From contig NZ_VFMX01000001.1 of NCBI RefSeq assembly GCF_006715285.1, positions 2,728,001 to 2,792,000 on the forward strand: 64,000 bases of DNA. Direction: 5' to 3'. The notes under the pieces are model-generated. The model did not search any database and was not told where the DNA came from. It saw nothing but the letters and a program-made list of their open reading frames with translations. Numbering within the stretch: the first letter of the stretch is position 1; the number at the start of each line of letters is the position of its first letter. This document shows, piece by piece, positions 18,032-27,587 of the stretch. Made by a program: the position numbers and the translations under genes. The stretch is from Arthrobacter sp. SLBN-83. Its GTDB lineage: Bacteria; Actinomycetota; Actinomycetes; Actinomycetales; Micrococcaceae.

Positions 18032-19720
18032 ATGCGTTTTACGCGCACTTCCAAAGCACTGGGCATCGTGGCAATCGCCGCGCTTGCCCTGACCGGGTGC
18101 GGCGCCGGCGGCGGCGGCAGCACTGACGGATCCAGCAACGCTGCCGGCGATCCGAACAAGGTCATCACCGCCTACAGCAACGAGCCACAAAACCCGTTGC
18201 TGCCGGCAAACACCAATGAGGTTTACGGCGGCCGCGTCGTGAACCTGCTGTTCGAAGGCCTCCGCAGCTACGACGCGAATGGCAAGGCCGTCAACGCACT
18301 GGCCGATTCCATCGAGTCATCAGACGCCCAGAACTGGACCATCAAGGTCAAGCAGGGCCAAAAGTTCACCAACGGCGAGGCCATCACGGCAAAGACCTTC
18401 GTGGACTCCTGGAACTTCGCCGCAAACTCCAAGAACCTGCAGAACAACGGATTCTTCTTCGAGTCCATCGCCGGCTACGAAGATGTCTCGGCGGTGAACA
18501 CGACAAAGGGCGCCGACGGCAAGACCACCAGCACCCCTGCCCCCAAGGCGGAGACGATGTCCGGCCTGCAGGCCACTGACGATTCCACCATCACGGTTAA
18601 GCTGGCCCAGCCCGAGGCTGACTGGTCGCTGCGCCTTGGCTACTCCGCCTTCTACCCGTTGCCTTCCGCCGCGCTGGCCGATCCCAAGACCTTCGGTGAA
18701 AACCCGGTGGGTAACGGACCGTACAAGTTCGAAAAGCAGGGCTCCTGGGTCCACGACCAGTCGATCACCCTGGTGAAGAACGCCGACTACAAGGGCACCC
18801 GCGAGGCCAAGAACGGCGGCGTTACCTTCAAGTTCTACACCGACCCGGGCCCCGCATACACGGACCTGCAGTCGGACAACCTGGACATCACCGACGTTCT
18901 TCCGTCCAACGCCCTGAAGACCTACGTCAACGACTTCCCGGACCGCAACGCCACCAAGGCTGTAGCCACCGATTCCACCCTGAACATCCCGGGCTACAAC
19001 CCGAACTTCCAGGGTGAAGCCGGCAAGCTGCGCCGCCAGGCACTGTCCTACGCCATCAACCGCGAGGAAATCGCCAAGGTGGTCTTCAACGGCACCCGCA
19101 CCCCCGCCAAGGCCTTTGCCCCGCCGGTCATCGACGGATTCAAGGAAGGCCTCAAGGGCAGCGAAGTCCTGAACTTCGACCCCGCCAAGGCAAAGGATCT
19201 GTGGGCCCAGGCAAACAAGATCCAGCCGTACGACGACTCCAAGCCGCTCCAGATTGCCTCCAACACCGACGGTGGCAACAAGGAATGGATCGACGCCGTG
19301 GCCAACGGCTTCAAGAACAACCTCGGCATCCAGGCTGAAATTCAGCCGTTCGCCAAGTTCGCCGAAGTCCTGAACCTGCGCAAGACCCAGCAGCTGCCCG
19401 GCCTGACCCGCGCCGGCTGGCAGGGTGACTACCCGTCGCTGTACAACTTCCTGGGACCGGTCTGGGCCACGGGCGCATCCTCCAACTACGAGAAGTACTC
19501 GAACCCCGAGTTCGACAAGCTCCTCAAGGAGGGCCTGGCTGCCAAGAGCACGGACGAGGCCAACGCCAAGTTCAACCAGGCACAGGAGATCCTGTTCCAG
19601 GACCTGCCCGGCCTGCCGCTCTGGGACCAGGCACGCCCGATCGTGTGGAGCAACAACATCGTGAAGGCCGAAACCGGCTGGAACGGTGAAATTCTCTACT
19701 ACGGCATCACGGCCAAGTAG
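18032..19720 (+). CDS. Oligopeptide/dipeptide ABC transporter substrate-binding lipoprotein (DppA/OppA-like)
   Basis: Binding lipoprotein of 562 residues. The signal peptide ends in the lipobox LTGC (Cys23), followed by a Gly/Ser linker. Family-5 landmarks are the VNLLFEGLRSYDANGKAV start, the IKVKQGQKFTNGEAITAKTF motif and WQGDYPSLYNFLGPVW near the C terminus, which resembles OppA-type proteins. The start is ATG 18032, preceded by TAGGAGGCGG; an in-frame extension to 17939 is only leader sequence. A -10-like TAGGCT lies at 17925-17930, which would give a leader of roughly 95 nt. A hairpin after the stop separates it from the permease genes, probably raising its level relative to them. Confidence 0.9.
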   Translation: MRFTRTSKALGIVAIAALALTGCGAGGGGSTDGSSNAAGDPNKVITAYSNEPQNPLLPANTNEVYGGRVVNLLFEGLRSYDANGKAVNALADSIESSDAQNWTIKVKQGQKFTNGEAITAKTFVDSWNFAANSKNLQNNGFFFESIAGYEDVSAVNTTKGADGKTTSTPAPKAETMSGLQATDDSTITVKLAQPEADWSLRLGYSAFYPLPSAALADPKTFGENPVGNGPYKFEKQGSWVHDQSITLVKNADYKGTREAKNGGVTFKFYTDPGPAYTDLQSDNLDITDVLPSNALKTYVNDFPDRNATKAVATDSTLNIPGYNPNFQGEAGKLRRQALSYAINREEIAKVVFNGTRTPAKAFAPPVIDGFKEGLKGSEVLNFDPAKAKDLWAQANKIQPYDDSKPLQIASNTDGGNKEWIDAVANGFKNNLGIQAEIQPFAKFAEVLNLRKTQQLPGLTRAGWQGDYPSLYNFLGPVWATGASSNYEKYSNPEFDKLLKEGLAAKSTDEANAKFNQAQEILFQDLPGLPLWDQARPIVWSNNIVKAETGWNGEILYYGITAK

Positions 19721-19741
19721 TTCCAAGATCTAACTTGCCGA

Positions 19742-19787
19742 CAAGCTGATGGGGGTTCCGGTTACGTCCGGGCCCCCATTGGCTTGC
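19742..19787 (+). terminator. Hairpin between the peptide-binding protein and permease genes
   Basis: CAAGCTGATGGGGG (19742-19755) pairs with CCCCCATTGGCTTG (19774-19787), with a further partly paired inner section. It sits inside the operon, 21 bp after the binding-protein stop, and is best read as an attenuating or RNA-stabilising stem rather than an absolute terminator. Confidence 0.6.
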
Positions 19788-19846
19788 AAGCGGCAGGAAG
19801 GCATTCATGAACGTGTTATCCCCCCTTCCGGAAGGCAGGTAATCCT

Positions 19847-20776
19847 GTGATCCGGTTTATTCTGCGCCGACTCCTGCAGGTGATCCCTGTTTTCCTCGGC
19901 ACTACCCTCCTGGTGTACTACATGGTGTTCGCACTGCCCGGCGACCCCATCGCCGCGCTGTTCGGCGACCGCCAGCCCCCGCAGGCAGTCATTGACACCT
20001 TGCGCAGCCAGTACCACCTCGACCAGCCCTTCTGGGTCCAGTACGGTCTGTTCCTGAAGAACCTCTTCACCTTCAACCTGGGTAATGACTTCACCGGCCA
20101 GCCCATCGCGGCCAGCCTGGCGCGTGTCTTCCCGGTTACAGCGATGCTCGCCATTGAGGCGTTGGCCATCCAGGCCATCTTCGGCGTGGCTTTCGGTGTG
20201 TTCGCCGGCCTGCGCCGCGGTGGCTGGTTCGACTCCACCGTCCTGGTGGCTTCGCTGGTGGTCATCGCAGTTCCCACCTTTGTCCTCGGCTTCGTTTTCC
20301 AGCTCGTTTTCGGCGTGCAGCTGGGCTGGGCCAAGCCGACGGTAGGTGCTAATGCGAACTGGGGCACCTTGTTGCTGCCCGCAATTGTTTTGGGGCTTGT
20401 TTCCTTTGCCTACGTGCTGCGCCTGACCCGCGCTTCAGTCAGCGAAAACATGAACGCCGACTACGTCCGGACTGCCACGGCCAAGGGCCTGTCACGGCCC
20501 CGGGTGGTGCTGGCACACATTCTCCGCAACTCGCTGATCCCGGTGGTGACCTACCTGGGCGCCAACCTTGGCGGCCTGATGGGCGGTGCCATTGTCACAG
20601 AGGGCATCTTCAACGTTCCCGGCGTTGGCAACAAGCTTTACCAGGCAGTCCTCCGCAGTGAAGGTCCCACCATCGTCTCCATCGTCAGCGTGCTGGTGCT
20701 GGTATTCGTCGTGGCCAACCTGCTTGTCGATCTCCTGTACGCCTGGCTTGACCCGAGGATCCGCTATGACCAGTAA
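19847..20776 (+). CDS. Peptide ABC transporter permease, DppB/OppB family
   Basis: Membrane subunit of 309 residues with about six hydrophobic segments. The family N terminus (FILRRLLQVIPVFLGTTLLV, PGDPIAALFGDR) and the ATPase-docking loop NADYVRTATAKGLSRPRVV are both present, as is the C-terminal GLMGGAIVTEGIFNVPGVG signature. The start is GTG 19847, with GGAAGGCAGGT upstream. It overlaps the next permease start by 11 bp, a sign of translational coupling. Confidence 0.94.
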   Translation: MIRFILRRLLQVIPVFLGTTLLVYYMVFALPGDPIAALFGDRQPPQAVIDTLRSQYHLDQPFWVQYGLFLKNLFTFNLGNDFTGQPIAASLARVFPVTAMLAIEALAIQAIFGVAFGVFAGLRRGGWFDSTVLVASLVVIAVPTFVLGFVFQLVFGVQLGWAKPTVGANANWGTLLLPAIVLGLVSFAYVLRLTRASVSENMNADYVRTATAKGLSRPRVVLAHILRNSLIPVVTYLGANLGGLMGGAIVTEGIFNVPGVGNKLYQAVLRSEGPTIVSIVSVLVLVFVVANLLVDLLYAWLDPRIRYDQ

Positions 20777-21710
20777 TAACAGCCACTTCGTGGCCCCCAT
20801 TGAAGAGACGCCGCTGCAGGCAACGGATGCCGTCAAGACTGACCAAGCCCCGCTCAGCCTGTGGGCCGACGCCTGGCGCAAGCTCCGCCGTCGTCCGCTG
20901 TTTATCATCTCGGCACTTCTGATCCTTGCCCTGATCGTCATTGCGCTGTTCCCCGGACTTTTCACGTCCACGCCGCCCAACGAAGGCTGCGAACTGGGGA
21001 ACTCGGAAGGCGCCCCCACCGCCGGGCACCCGTTCGGCTTCACCTTCCAGGGCTGCGACGTGTACTCCAGGGTGATCCACGGCACCCAGGCCTCGCTGTC
21101 AGTGGGCCTGCTCTCGGTGCTCTGCGTCCTGGTGATCGGCGTGACCATTGGCGCCCTTGCCGGATACTACGGCGGCTGGATTGACGCTGTGCTTGCCCGC
21201 TTGGGTGACATCTTCTTCGCACTGCCACTGGTCCTCGGCGCGCTGGTGATCACGCAGCTTCCCCTGTTCCGCGAGAACAAGAGCGTGTGGACCGTGGTGT
21301 TCGTCATCTCGCTCCTGGCGTGGCCGCAAATGGCGCGCATTACGCGCGGCGCAGTCATTGAGGTACGCAATTCCGACTTCGTCACGGCGGCCCGATCGCT
21401 GGGTGTTTCCAAGTTCGGCGCGCTGATCCGCCACGTCCTGCCGAACGCCCTGGCTCCGATCATCGTGCTTGCAACGCTGGAACTTGGCGTGTTCATCGTG
21501 GCCGAAGCCACGCTGTCCTTCCTGGGCATTGGCCTGCCGCAGAGCATCATGTCCTGGGGTAACGACATCGCCGGCGCCCAGGCTTCCATCAGGACCCGGC
21601 CGGAGATCATGCTCTACCCGGCCGCGGCGCTGTCCATCACGGTGCTGAGCTTCATCATGCTGGGTGACGCAGTGCGCGACGCCCTCGACCCGAAGAGCCG
21701 TCAGCGATGA
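20766..21710 (+). CDS. Peptide ABC transporter permease, DppC/OppC family
   Basis: Second membrane subunit, 314 residues. Its cytoplasmic N terminus (LWADAWRKLRRRPLFIISA) is the OppC_N motif. The permease core has IHGTQASLSVGLLSVLCVL, the docking loop NSDFVTAARSLGVSKFGAL and the C-terminal EATLSFLGIGLPQSIMSWG, all typical. ATG 20766 lies within the last codons of the upstream gene; a longer frame from 20586 would overlap it by about 190 bp and is rejected. Its stop overlaps the next gene's start (ATGA at 21707). Confidence 0.94.
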   Translation: MTSNNSHFVAPIEETPLQATDAVKTDQAPLSLWADAWRKLRRRPLFIISALLILALIVIALFPGLFTSTPPNEGCELGNSEGAPTAGHPFGFTFQGCDVYSRVIHGTQASLSVGLLSVLCVLVIGVTIGALAGYYGGWIDAVLARLGDIFFALPLVLGALVITQLPLFRENKSVWTVVFVISLLAWPQMARITRGAVIEVRNSDFVTAARSLGVSKFGALIRHVLPNALAPIIVLATLELGVFIVAEATLSFLGIGLPQSIMSWGNDIAGAQASIRTRPEIMLYPAAALSITVLSFIMLGDAVRDALDPKSRQR

Positions 21711-23428
21711 GAGATAAAGAGATGACAAGTCCAGACGTCCGCATTGACGAGGCCGGCACCACCGGCGTCAGGCCGCTGCTCGAAATCCGTGACCTCGCCA
21801 TCACCTTCAAGACCGGCGGCGGTGAGGTCCAGGCAGTGCGGAACGCACACCTGACCATCATGCCGGGTGAAACGGTCGCCATCGTGGGGGAGTCGGGTTC
21901 CGGCAAATCCACCACGGCCCTCGCGGCCATTGGGCTCCTGCCCAACAACGGCAGGGTGTCCGGCGGCCAGATCCTGCTCGACGGCGAGGACATCGCCCAC
22001 ACCACCGAGCAGCGCATGATCGAGCTGCGCGGCAACACGATCGGCATGGTTCCGCAGGACCCCATGTCCAACCTCAACCCCGTGTGGAAGATCGGCTACC
22101 AGGTCCGGGAAACACTGAAGGCAAACGGCCGGCCCAGCGGGCCGGACGATATCGCCAAGGTGCTGTCCGAGGCGGGGTTGCCGGACGCCAAGCGCCGGGC
22201 CAACCAGTACCCGCACGAGTTCTCGGGCGGCATGCGCCAGCGCGCGTTGATCGCCATTGGTCTCTCCTGCCAGCCTCGCCTGCTGATTGCGGACGAGCCG
22301 ACGTCGGCCCTCGACGTCACCGTCCAGCGGCAGATCCTGGACCACTTGGAGACGATGACCAACGAACTGGGCACCTCGGTGCTGCTGATCACCCACGACC
22401 TGGGCCTGGCAGCCGAGCGTGCAGACAAAGTGGTGGTCATGTACCAGGGCCGCGTGGTTGAAGCGGGCCCCTCGCTGGAACTGCTCCGCAACCCGCAGCA
22501 CCCGTACACCAAGCGGCTCGTGGAGTCCGCGCCCTCCCTGGCCAGCCGCCGTATCCAGGCTGCCAGGGAGCAGGGCCTGGAGACCGCGGACCTGCTGGCA
22601 CCGGCCGCCGAGACGGCAAAGTCGGACACCTTCCTGCAGATACAGGACCTGCGCAAGGTTTACAAGCTGCGCCAGGGGCTGGGTAAGGCGACGGACTTTG
22701 CTGCGGTGGACGGCGTGAGCTTTGACGTCAGGCGGGGAACCACCACCGCGATCGTGGGTGAGTCGGGTTCCGGCAAGTCCACGGTGGCCAAGATGGTGCT
22801 CCAGCTGGAAAAGCCCACGGAAGGCAAGATCCTGTTTGACGGAGTGGACACCTCGGCCCTGAAACCTGCCGAACTGTTCAAGTTCCGCAGGCGCGTCCAG
22901 CCCATTTTCCAGGATCCGTACGGCTCCCTCGATCCGATGTACAACATCTACCGCACCATTGAAGAACCGCTTCGGGTGCACAAAATCGGGGACCAGGCCA
23001 GCCGGGAGAAGAAGGTGCGCGAACTGCTGGACCAGGTGGCTCTGCCGCAGTCCACCATGCAGCGGTACCCGAACGAGCTGTCAGGCGGGCAGCGGCAGCG
23101 TGTTGCCATTGCGCGCGCATTGGCGCTTGACCCCGAGGTCATCATCTGTGACGAGGCAGTTTCCGCCCTGGACGTGCTGGTACAGGCACAGGTGCTGAAC
23201 CTGCTGGCGGACCTGCAGGCCAACCTGGGCCTGACTTATCTGTTCATCACGCACGACCTTGCCGTGGTGCGGCAGATCGCGGACCACGTCTGCGTAATGG
23301 AGAAGGGCCGCCTGGTGGAGACCGGTTCCACGGACGAGGTCTTCGAGTCGCCCAAGCAGGACTACACGAAGGCCCTGCTCAATGCCATCCCCGGTGCGAA
23401 GCTGATGCTTCCGCCCGAGGTGGCATAA
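21707..23428 (+). CDS. Fused dual ATP-binding protein of the peptide ABC transporter (DppD-DppF type)
   Basis: One polypeptide of 573 residues carries both nucleotide-binding domains. The first (about residues 18-265) has GESGSGKSTTALAAIG, the signature FSGGMRQRALIAIGLSC and [13 protein letters not shown]. The second (about 305-560) has [33 protein letters not shown] and IICDEAVSALDVLVQ. Each is followed by an oligopeptide-type C-terminal extension (QHPYTKRLVESAP, KQDYTKALLNAIPG). The second Walker B reads CDEAVSALD, with Ala-Val in place of the usual Pro-Thr/Val. It is the last gene of the operon; an internal ATG at 21722 is an alternative start. Confidence 0.94.
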   Translation: MRDKEMTSPDVRIDEAGTTGVRPLLEIRDLAITFKTGGGEVQAVRNAHLTIMPGETVAIVGESGSGKSTTALAAIGLLPNNGRVSGGQILLDGEDIAHTTEQRMIELRGNTIGMVPQDPMSNLNPVWKIGYQVRETLKANGRPSGPDDIAKVLSEAGLPDAKRRANQYPHEFSGGMRQRALIAIGLSCQPRLLIADEPTSALDVTVQRQILDHLETMTNELGTSVLLITHDLGLAAERADKVVVMYQGRVVEAGPSLELLRNPQHPYTKRLVESAPSLASRRIQAAREQGLETADLLAPAAETAKSDTFLQIQDLRKVYKLRQGLGKATDFAAVDGVSFDVRRGTTTAIVGESGSGKSTVAKMVLQLEKPTEGKILFDGVDTSALKPAELFKFRRRVQPIFQDPYGSLDPMYNIYRTIEEPLRVHKIGDQASREKKVRELLDQVALPQSTMQRYPNELSGGQRQRVAIARALALDPEVIICDEAVSALDVLVQAQVLNLLADLQANLGLTYLFITHDLAVVRQIADHVCVMEKGRLVETGSTDEVFESPKQDYTKALLNAIPGAKLMLPPEVA

Positions 23429-23457
23429 CCGGTGGCGCAGCGGGAGATCTGATCCAG

Positions 23458-23501
23458 ACGGCTGGAGCCGGGGCCTTCGGGTCCCGGCTTCAGCCGTTTT
23501 T
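23458..23501 (+). terminator. Intrinsic terminator of the peptide transporter operon
   Basis: A 15-bp stem (23458-23472 with 23483-23497, one G-U pair) is followed by a run of T on the plus strand. It overlaps the last codons of the convergent SGNH hydrolase gene. This is one of the most canonical terminators in the window. Confidence 0.8.
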
Positions 23502-24425
23502 GCCGTTCGCTCCGGTGGATGCCAGCGACTGTGCGGAGCCCGGGGCAGCGGGAACACCAAGTTCGCGCAAGCGGCGCTCCAGGACCCCGCCAAGCTGCTT
23601 CCGGCCTTCGGCATCCATGTGGACGGCGTCGGCAAGGTGCTGGGTCAGGTTGTATTTGGTCAGCCAGTCGCCGGCGCTCACGAACGTGACCCGCTGCCGG
23701 GCTGCGATGCCCGCCAGCAGTGCGTCCACCTGGCTCCGCCGGCCGCCGCCATCCTGGGCTCCGCGCGCAAGAGTACCCACCATCACGATCCGGGTGCCGG
23801 GGTACCGGGCTTTCAGCGCGTCGATGAGCCGGTTGGCGTTGGAACTGATTTGCGCGTCGGAGGCGCCCCGGGCAGCGTCATTGCCGCCGCCTTCAATCAC
23901 GATCAGGCCTGGTTCTCCGGCCGGCATCAGCCAATCGCCGCGTTCGAGGGCATCGATGTAGTTGCCCACTTTTCCGTTGGCAGCGGTGAACCCCGTGCCG
24001 CCGTAGCCGCAGAAGTGGACGTTGTAGCCCAGGCCCGCCAGGGCCCTGCGCGGCCAGCTGTCATCGGGTACGGACTGGGAGTCGCCGATCAGCACGGCAG
24101 TGCTTCTCGCATTCGCCACCACCACCTCATTGCGTCCAAAGACCGGGTTGCGGTAAATCTCACCCGGGAACAGCGCAGGGCGGGTCAGCACCGTTGAGAG
24201 GTCGACGCCGGATGCGTACTGCATTGCATTGGGTTGGCCGACGGCGTTGGCCCTGAGCAGTGCAGATGGAAGATAGCCCTCTGTGGAGGCGGCCTCATGA
24301 GGTGCCACGTCTGCCTGCTGCCCGGGGGCGGCAAGGACAAGTCCCGTGGCAAGGACCAGCACCGCGCCGCGCGCGAGCACGCGCGTGGGACGAGGGGATT
24401 CTTTGCGGGGCGATGGGCTGCTCAT
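23490..24425 (-). CDS. Secreted SGNH/GDSL-type hydrolase
   Basis: A 311-residue protein with an N-terminal Arg-rich stretch and hydrophobic segment (GAVLVLATGLVLAAPGQQA), probably a signal peptide or anchor. SGNH blocks are clear: block I VLIGDSQSVPDD with the nucleophile serine, the block II glycine in CGYGGTGF, block III VIEGGGNDAA and block V DAVHMDAEG with the Asp-His pair. Substrate is unknown; such enzymes often remove acyl groups from cell-envelope polymers. The start is ATG 24425, with CATTAT 8 nt upstream; a TTG-started form would be three codons longer. It converges on the peptide transporter operon and diverges from typA. Confidence 0.85.
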   Translation of the reverse strand: MSSPSPRKESPRPTRVLARGAVLVLATGLVLAAPGQQADVAPHEAASTEGYLPSALLRANAVGQPNAMQYASGVDLSTVLTRPALFPGEIYRNPVFGRNEVVVANARSTAVLIGDSQSVPDDSWPRRALAGLGYNVHFCGYGGTGFTAANGKVGNYIDALERGDWLMPAGEPGLIVIEGGGNDAARGASDAQISSNANRLIDALKARYPGTRIVMVGTLARGAQDGGGRRSQVDALLAGIAARQRVTFVSAGDWLTKYNLTQHLADAVHMDAEGRKQLGGVLERRLRELGVPAAPGSAQSLASTGANGKNG

Positions 24426-24656
24426 CAACAGCAATAATGGGGCATTGACGGGTATTTATCCAGTGAGTGTGACCTTGTAGTCAGGGGTGTTTCCGGGGCC
24501 CGGCGGCTGCCCCGCATCCGTCCGGATTTAGGCCTTCACTTGCCGCAGCGTTTAGACTGGAAGAAGACGCCCTGTGTTAAGGGCCAAGTCCGTCGTGCGT
24601 TCCAGTTGGAAATGTCGCGATACAACAGCTGACTCCACTGAATCGAGCCATTACGC

Positions 24657-26585
24657 ATGTCTGAAACCACCACCAACACCGCGGTAGCCACTGCATCGCG
24701 CAGTGATCTGCGCAACGTCGCGATTGTGGCCCACGTTGACCACGGCAAGACCACTTTGGTCGATGCCATGCTCAAGCAGACCAACTCCTTTGCCGAGCAC
24801 AACCACCTCGAAGACCGCGTGATGGACTCCGGTGACCTCGAGCGCGAAAAGGGCATCACCATCCTGGCCAAGAACACCACGGTGGCCTACAACGGTCCGT
24901 CCTCCAACGGCGAGACCATCACCATTAACGTCATCGACACCCCCGGCCACGCCGACTTCGGTGGCGAGGTGGAGCGAGGCCTGTCCATGGTCGATGGCGT
25001 CGTCCTCCTCGTTGACGCCTCCGAGGGTCCGCTGCCGCAGACCCGCTTCGTCCTCCGCAAGGCCCTTGCCGCCCACCTGCCTGTCATCCTGCTGGTCAAC
25101 AAGACCGACCGTCCCGATGCCCGCATTGAGGAAGTCGTCCACGAGTCCATGGACCTGCTCCTCGGCCTGGCCTCCGACCTGGCGGATGAAGTTCCCGACC
25201 TTGACTTGGACAAGATCCTCGAAGTTCCCGTGGTTTACGCTGCAGCCAAGGTTGGCCGCGCATCCCTCGAACAGCCCGCTGACGGCACCGCCCCGGAGAA
25301 CGAGGACCTCGAGCCGCTCTTCAAGACCATCGTCGAGCACATCCCGGCCCCCACCTACAACCCCGAGGGCGTCCTGCAGGCCCATGTCACCAACCTGGAC
25401 GCCTCCCCGTTCCTGGGCCGCCTCGCCCTGCTCCGCATCTACAACGGCACCCTGCGCAAGGGCCAGCAGGTGGCTTGGGCCCGCCAGAACGGTGAGCTCA
25501 AGACCGTCAAGATCACCGAGCTGCTCGCCACCAAGGCTCTGGAGCGTGTTCCTGCTGAGTCTGCCGGCCCCGGCGAAATCGTCGCCGTCGCCGGCATCGA
25601 GGACATCACCATTGGCGAAACCCTCACCGACGTCGAGAACCCGCAGCCGCTGCCGCTGATCACCGTGGATGACCCCGCGATCTCCATGACCATCGGTATC
25701 AACACCTCGCCGCTGGCCGGCAAGGTCAAGGGCGCCAAGGTCACGGCCCGCCAGGTGAAGGATCGCCTGGACAAGGAACTGATCGGTAACGTCTCCATCA
25801 AGGTGCTCCCCACCGAGCGTCCCGACGCCTGGGAAGTCCAGGGCCGTGGCGAGCTGGCGCTGGCCATCCTGGTTGAGCAGATGCGCCGCGAAGGCTTCGA
25901 ACTCACGGTGGGCAAGCCCCAGGTGGTCACCAAGACCATCGACGGCAAGATCCATGAGCCCATGGAGCACATGACCATCGACGTGCCCGAGGAATACCTT
26001 GGCGCCGTCACGCAGCTCATGGCAGCCCGCAAGGGCCGCATGACCAACATGGCCAACCACGGTACCGGCTGGTGCCGCATGGAGTTCATCGTTCCGGCCC
26101 GCGGCCTGATCGGTTTCCGCACCCGGTTCCTCACCGACACCCGCGGTGCCGGCATCGCAGCCTCCATCTCCGAAGGCTACGAGCCCTGGGCCGGTCCCAT
26201 CGAGTACCGCACCAACGGTTCCATGGTTGCCGACCGCGCCGGTGTGGTCACCCCCTTCGCCATGATCAACCTGCAGGAACGCGGCTCCTTCTTCGTGAAG
26301 CCCACCTCCGAGGTGTACGAAGGCATGATCGTTGGCGAGAACTCCCGCGCCGACGACATGGACGTCAACATCACCAAGGAAAAGAAGCTCACCAACATGC
26401 GTGCCGCTTCCTCCGACACCTTCGAGAACCTGACCCCGCCGCGGGAGCTCACCCTCGAAGAGTCGCTCGAATTCGCCCGCGAGGACGAGTGCGTCGAGGT
26501 GACCCCGGAGGCCATCCGCATCCGCAAGGTCATCCTGGACACCAACGAGCGCGCCAAGGCCAACCGCGCCCGCGCCAAGGCCTAG
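24657..26585 (+). CDS. typA: Ribosome-associated translational GTPase TypA/BipA
   Basis: GTPase of the EF-G-like family, 642 residues. G1 is [15 protein letters not shown]2 includes [14 protein letters not shown]3 is [15 protein letters not shown], and G4 is NKTDRPDAR. Domains II, III and V follow, then the TypA-specific C-terminal domain ([34 protein letters not shown]), whose ending [10 protein letters not shown] is normal for the family except for local substitutions. It promotes 50S assembly and stress or cold adaptation. A TAGACT -10-like hexamer at 24553-24558 suggests a leader of roughly 90 nt. A strong terminator follows the gene. Confidence 0.96.
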   Translation: MSETTTNTAVATASRSDLRNVAIVAHVDHGKTTLVDAMLKQTNSFAEHNHLEDRVMDSGDLEREKGITILAKNTTVAYNGPSSNGETITINVIDTPGHADFGGEVERGLSMVDGVVLLVDASEGPLPQTRFVLRKALAAHLPVILLVNKTDRPDARIEEVVHESMDLLLGLASDLADEVPDLDLDKILEVPVVYAAAKVGRASLEQPADGTAPENEDLEPLFKTIVEHIPAPTYNPEGVLQAHVTNLDASPFLGRLALLRIYNGTLRKGQQVAWARQNGELKTVKITELLATKALERVPAESAGPGEIVAVAGIEDITIGETLTDVENPQPLPLITVDDPAISMTIGINTSPLAGKVKGAKVTARQVKDRLDKELIGNVSIKVLPTERPDAWEVQGRGELALAILVEQMRREGFELTVGKPQVVTKTIDGKIHEPMEHMTIDVPEEYLGAVTQLMAARKGRMTNMANHGTGWCRMEFIVPARGLIGFRTRFLTDTRGAGIAASISEGYEPWAGPIEYRTNGSMVADRAGVVTPFAMINLQERGSFFVKPTSEVYEGMIVGENSRADDMDVNITKEKKLTNMRAASSDTFENLTPPRELTLEESLEFAREDECVEVTPEAIRIRKVILDTNERAKANRARAKA

Positions 26586-26601
26586 TAACTCCACAGGTCC
26601 T

Positions 26602-26638
26602 CAGAACGCCACCGGCATTTGCCGGTGGCGTTCTGCTT
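26602..26638 (+). terminator. Intrinsic terminator of typA
   Basis: A perfect inverted repeat of about 15-16 bp (26602-26617 with 26619-26634, meeting in a very tight TT-rich loop) is followed by CTTTA. It lies 17 bp after the typA stop. Confidence 0.8.
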
Positions 26639-26664
26639 TAACGGGCTCGTTTAACGGGCTCGGC

Positions 26665-26713
26665 GGCGCAATGACGTAGCGGTTTATTGCGCAGGAACTG
26701 TCCGTGCACAACG
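26665..26713. repeat. 49-bp palindromic repeat, left copy, flanking the DUF559 locus
   Basis: Matches 27578-27626 in the same orientation at 35 of 49 positions by eye. It holds alternating half-palindromes: GCGCAATGA (26666-26674), TTATTGCGCAG (26684-26694) and a degenerate third arm ending GTGCACAACG. The first two arms can form a stem of about 8 bp. It lies after the typA terminator, upstream of the frameshifted endonuclease gene. Confidence 0.65.
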
Positions 26714-26800
26714 AGCCGCGCTGCCACCGCGCACGGACGGTTGTCCACATAGCGGTGTCCCGGCCCTGCGTCCGGCTCCGTAACGGGCAAGCATGCAGTT

Positions 26801-27587
26801 ATGCCGACTGTTTCCGAAGCCCTGGCTGCCCTGGGCGGTGTTGCCAGTACCCACGCACTGTCAATGGCGGGAGTTTCACGCCGGAACCTGGAGTCGGGGG
26901 TGGCCACGGGCTCAGTCCAACGGATTGCCCGGGGCGTCTATGCCCACCCGCAGGCGGACCCGGTGCTTATCCACGCGGGCCGCCATCACGCGGTCCTGGG
27001 CTGCGTCTCGGGTTGTCAGCCAACCCGACAGACCGCACTTGGCCGCATCCCACGGCAGGCCGATCCCTGGTTGCATCGTGCATCGCAACCGGATTCCGCT
27101 GACACCCCTGGACGTCGTGTGCCAGTCGTTGCCCTGCCTGGCCCCACTGGAGGGGCTGACCATTGCGGAATCCGCGGTCAAGAACGGGCTCATCCAACTT
27201 CCTGCCCTGCGGGAGCGGTTTCCGGCCGTCCGCGAAAAGGGCCTCCGGAAGTTGGTGGGACGGATCCGCCCCCAATCCGGGTCCGTCATAGAAACGATGG
27301 CGCGGTATTTGTTGGAGGAAGCCGGGCACACGGTCGAGCTGCAGGTCAGGGTCCCTGGGATGGGACACCTGGACCTGCTCGTTGACGGCCTGCTTGGTAT
27401 TGAGACGGACGGTTACGCCCACCACAGCAGCCGGGAGGCTTACCGCGAGGATAGGCGGCGTTGGAATGCGGGCGTTCTCCGCGGAGTGCCAACCCTGCGC
27501 GTGACTTTCGAGATGGTGCTCAACGAACCCCGGGAGCTCGTGCAGATGGTCCAGCGGGCTCTTGCCACGTACCGTGCTGCGCAGTGA
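26801..27587 (+). pseudogene. Frameshifted AbiEi-like/DUF559 (Vsr-fold endonuclease) gene
   Basis: Two frames together encode one recognisable protein. From ATG 26801 the first frame gives an AbiEi-antitoxin-like winged helix (VSEALAALGGVASTHALSM, SVQRIARGVYAHP) up to about residue 73 (base 27019). The homology then continues in another frame (SQPDRPHLAASHGRPIPG onward) to the stop at 27587, including the DUF559 nuclease core GHLDLLVDGLLGIETDGYAHH and the DRRRWNAGVL segment, with plausible catalytic Asp and Glu. A shift, perhaps with a short deletion, at about 27015-27027 breaks it. Whole homologues are about 280-300 residues. The locus is bracketed by a 49-bp palindromic repeat, and the last codons lie inside the right copy. 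Function when intact: unknown, possibly DNA cleavage. Confidence 0.72.

Noticed and set aside
24651-26594. 647-codon open frame opposite typA
   Set aside because: It mirrors typA almost end to end; typA has all G motifs, and the antisense product is Gly/Val-rich without domains.
27010-27035. Programmed ribosomal frameshift in the DUF559 gene
   Set aside because: No slippery heptamer or convincing downstream structure at the junction, and residues expected in homologues seem missing.
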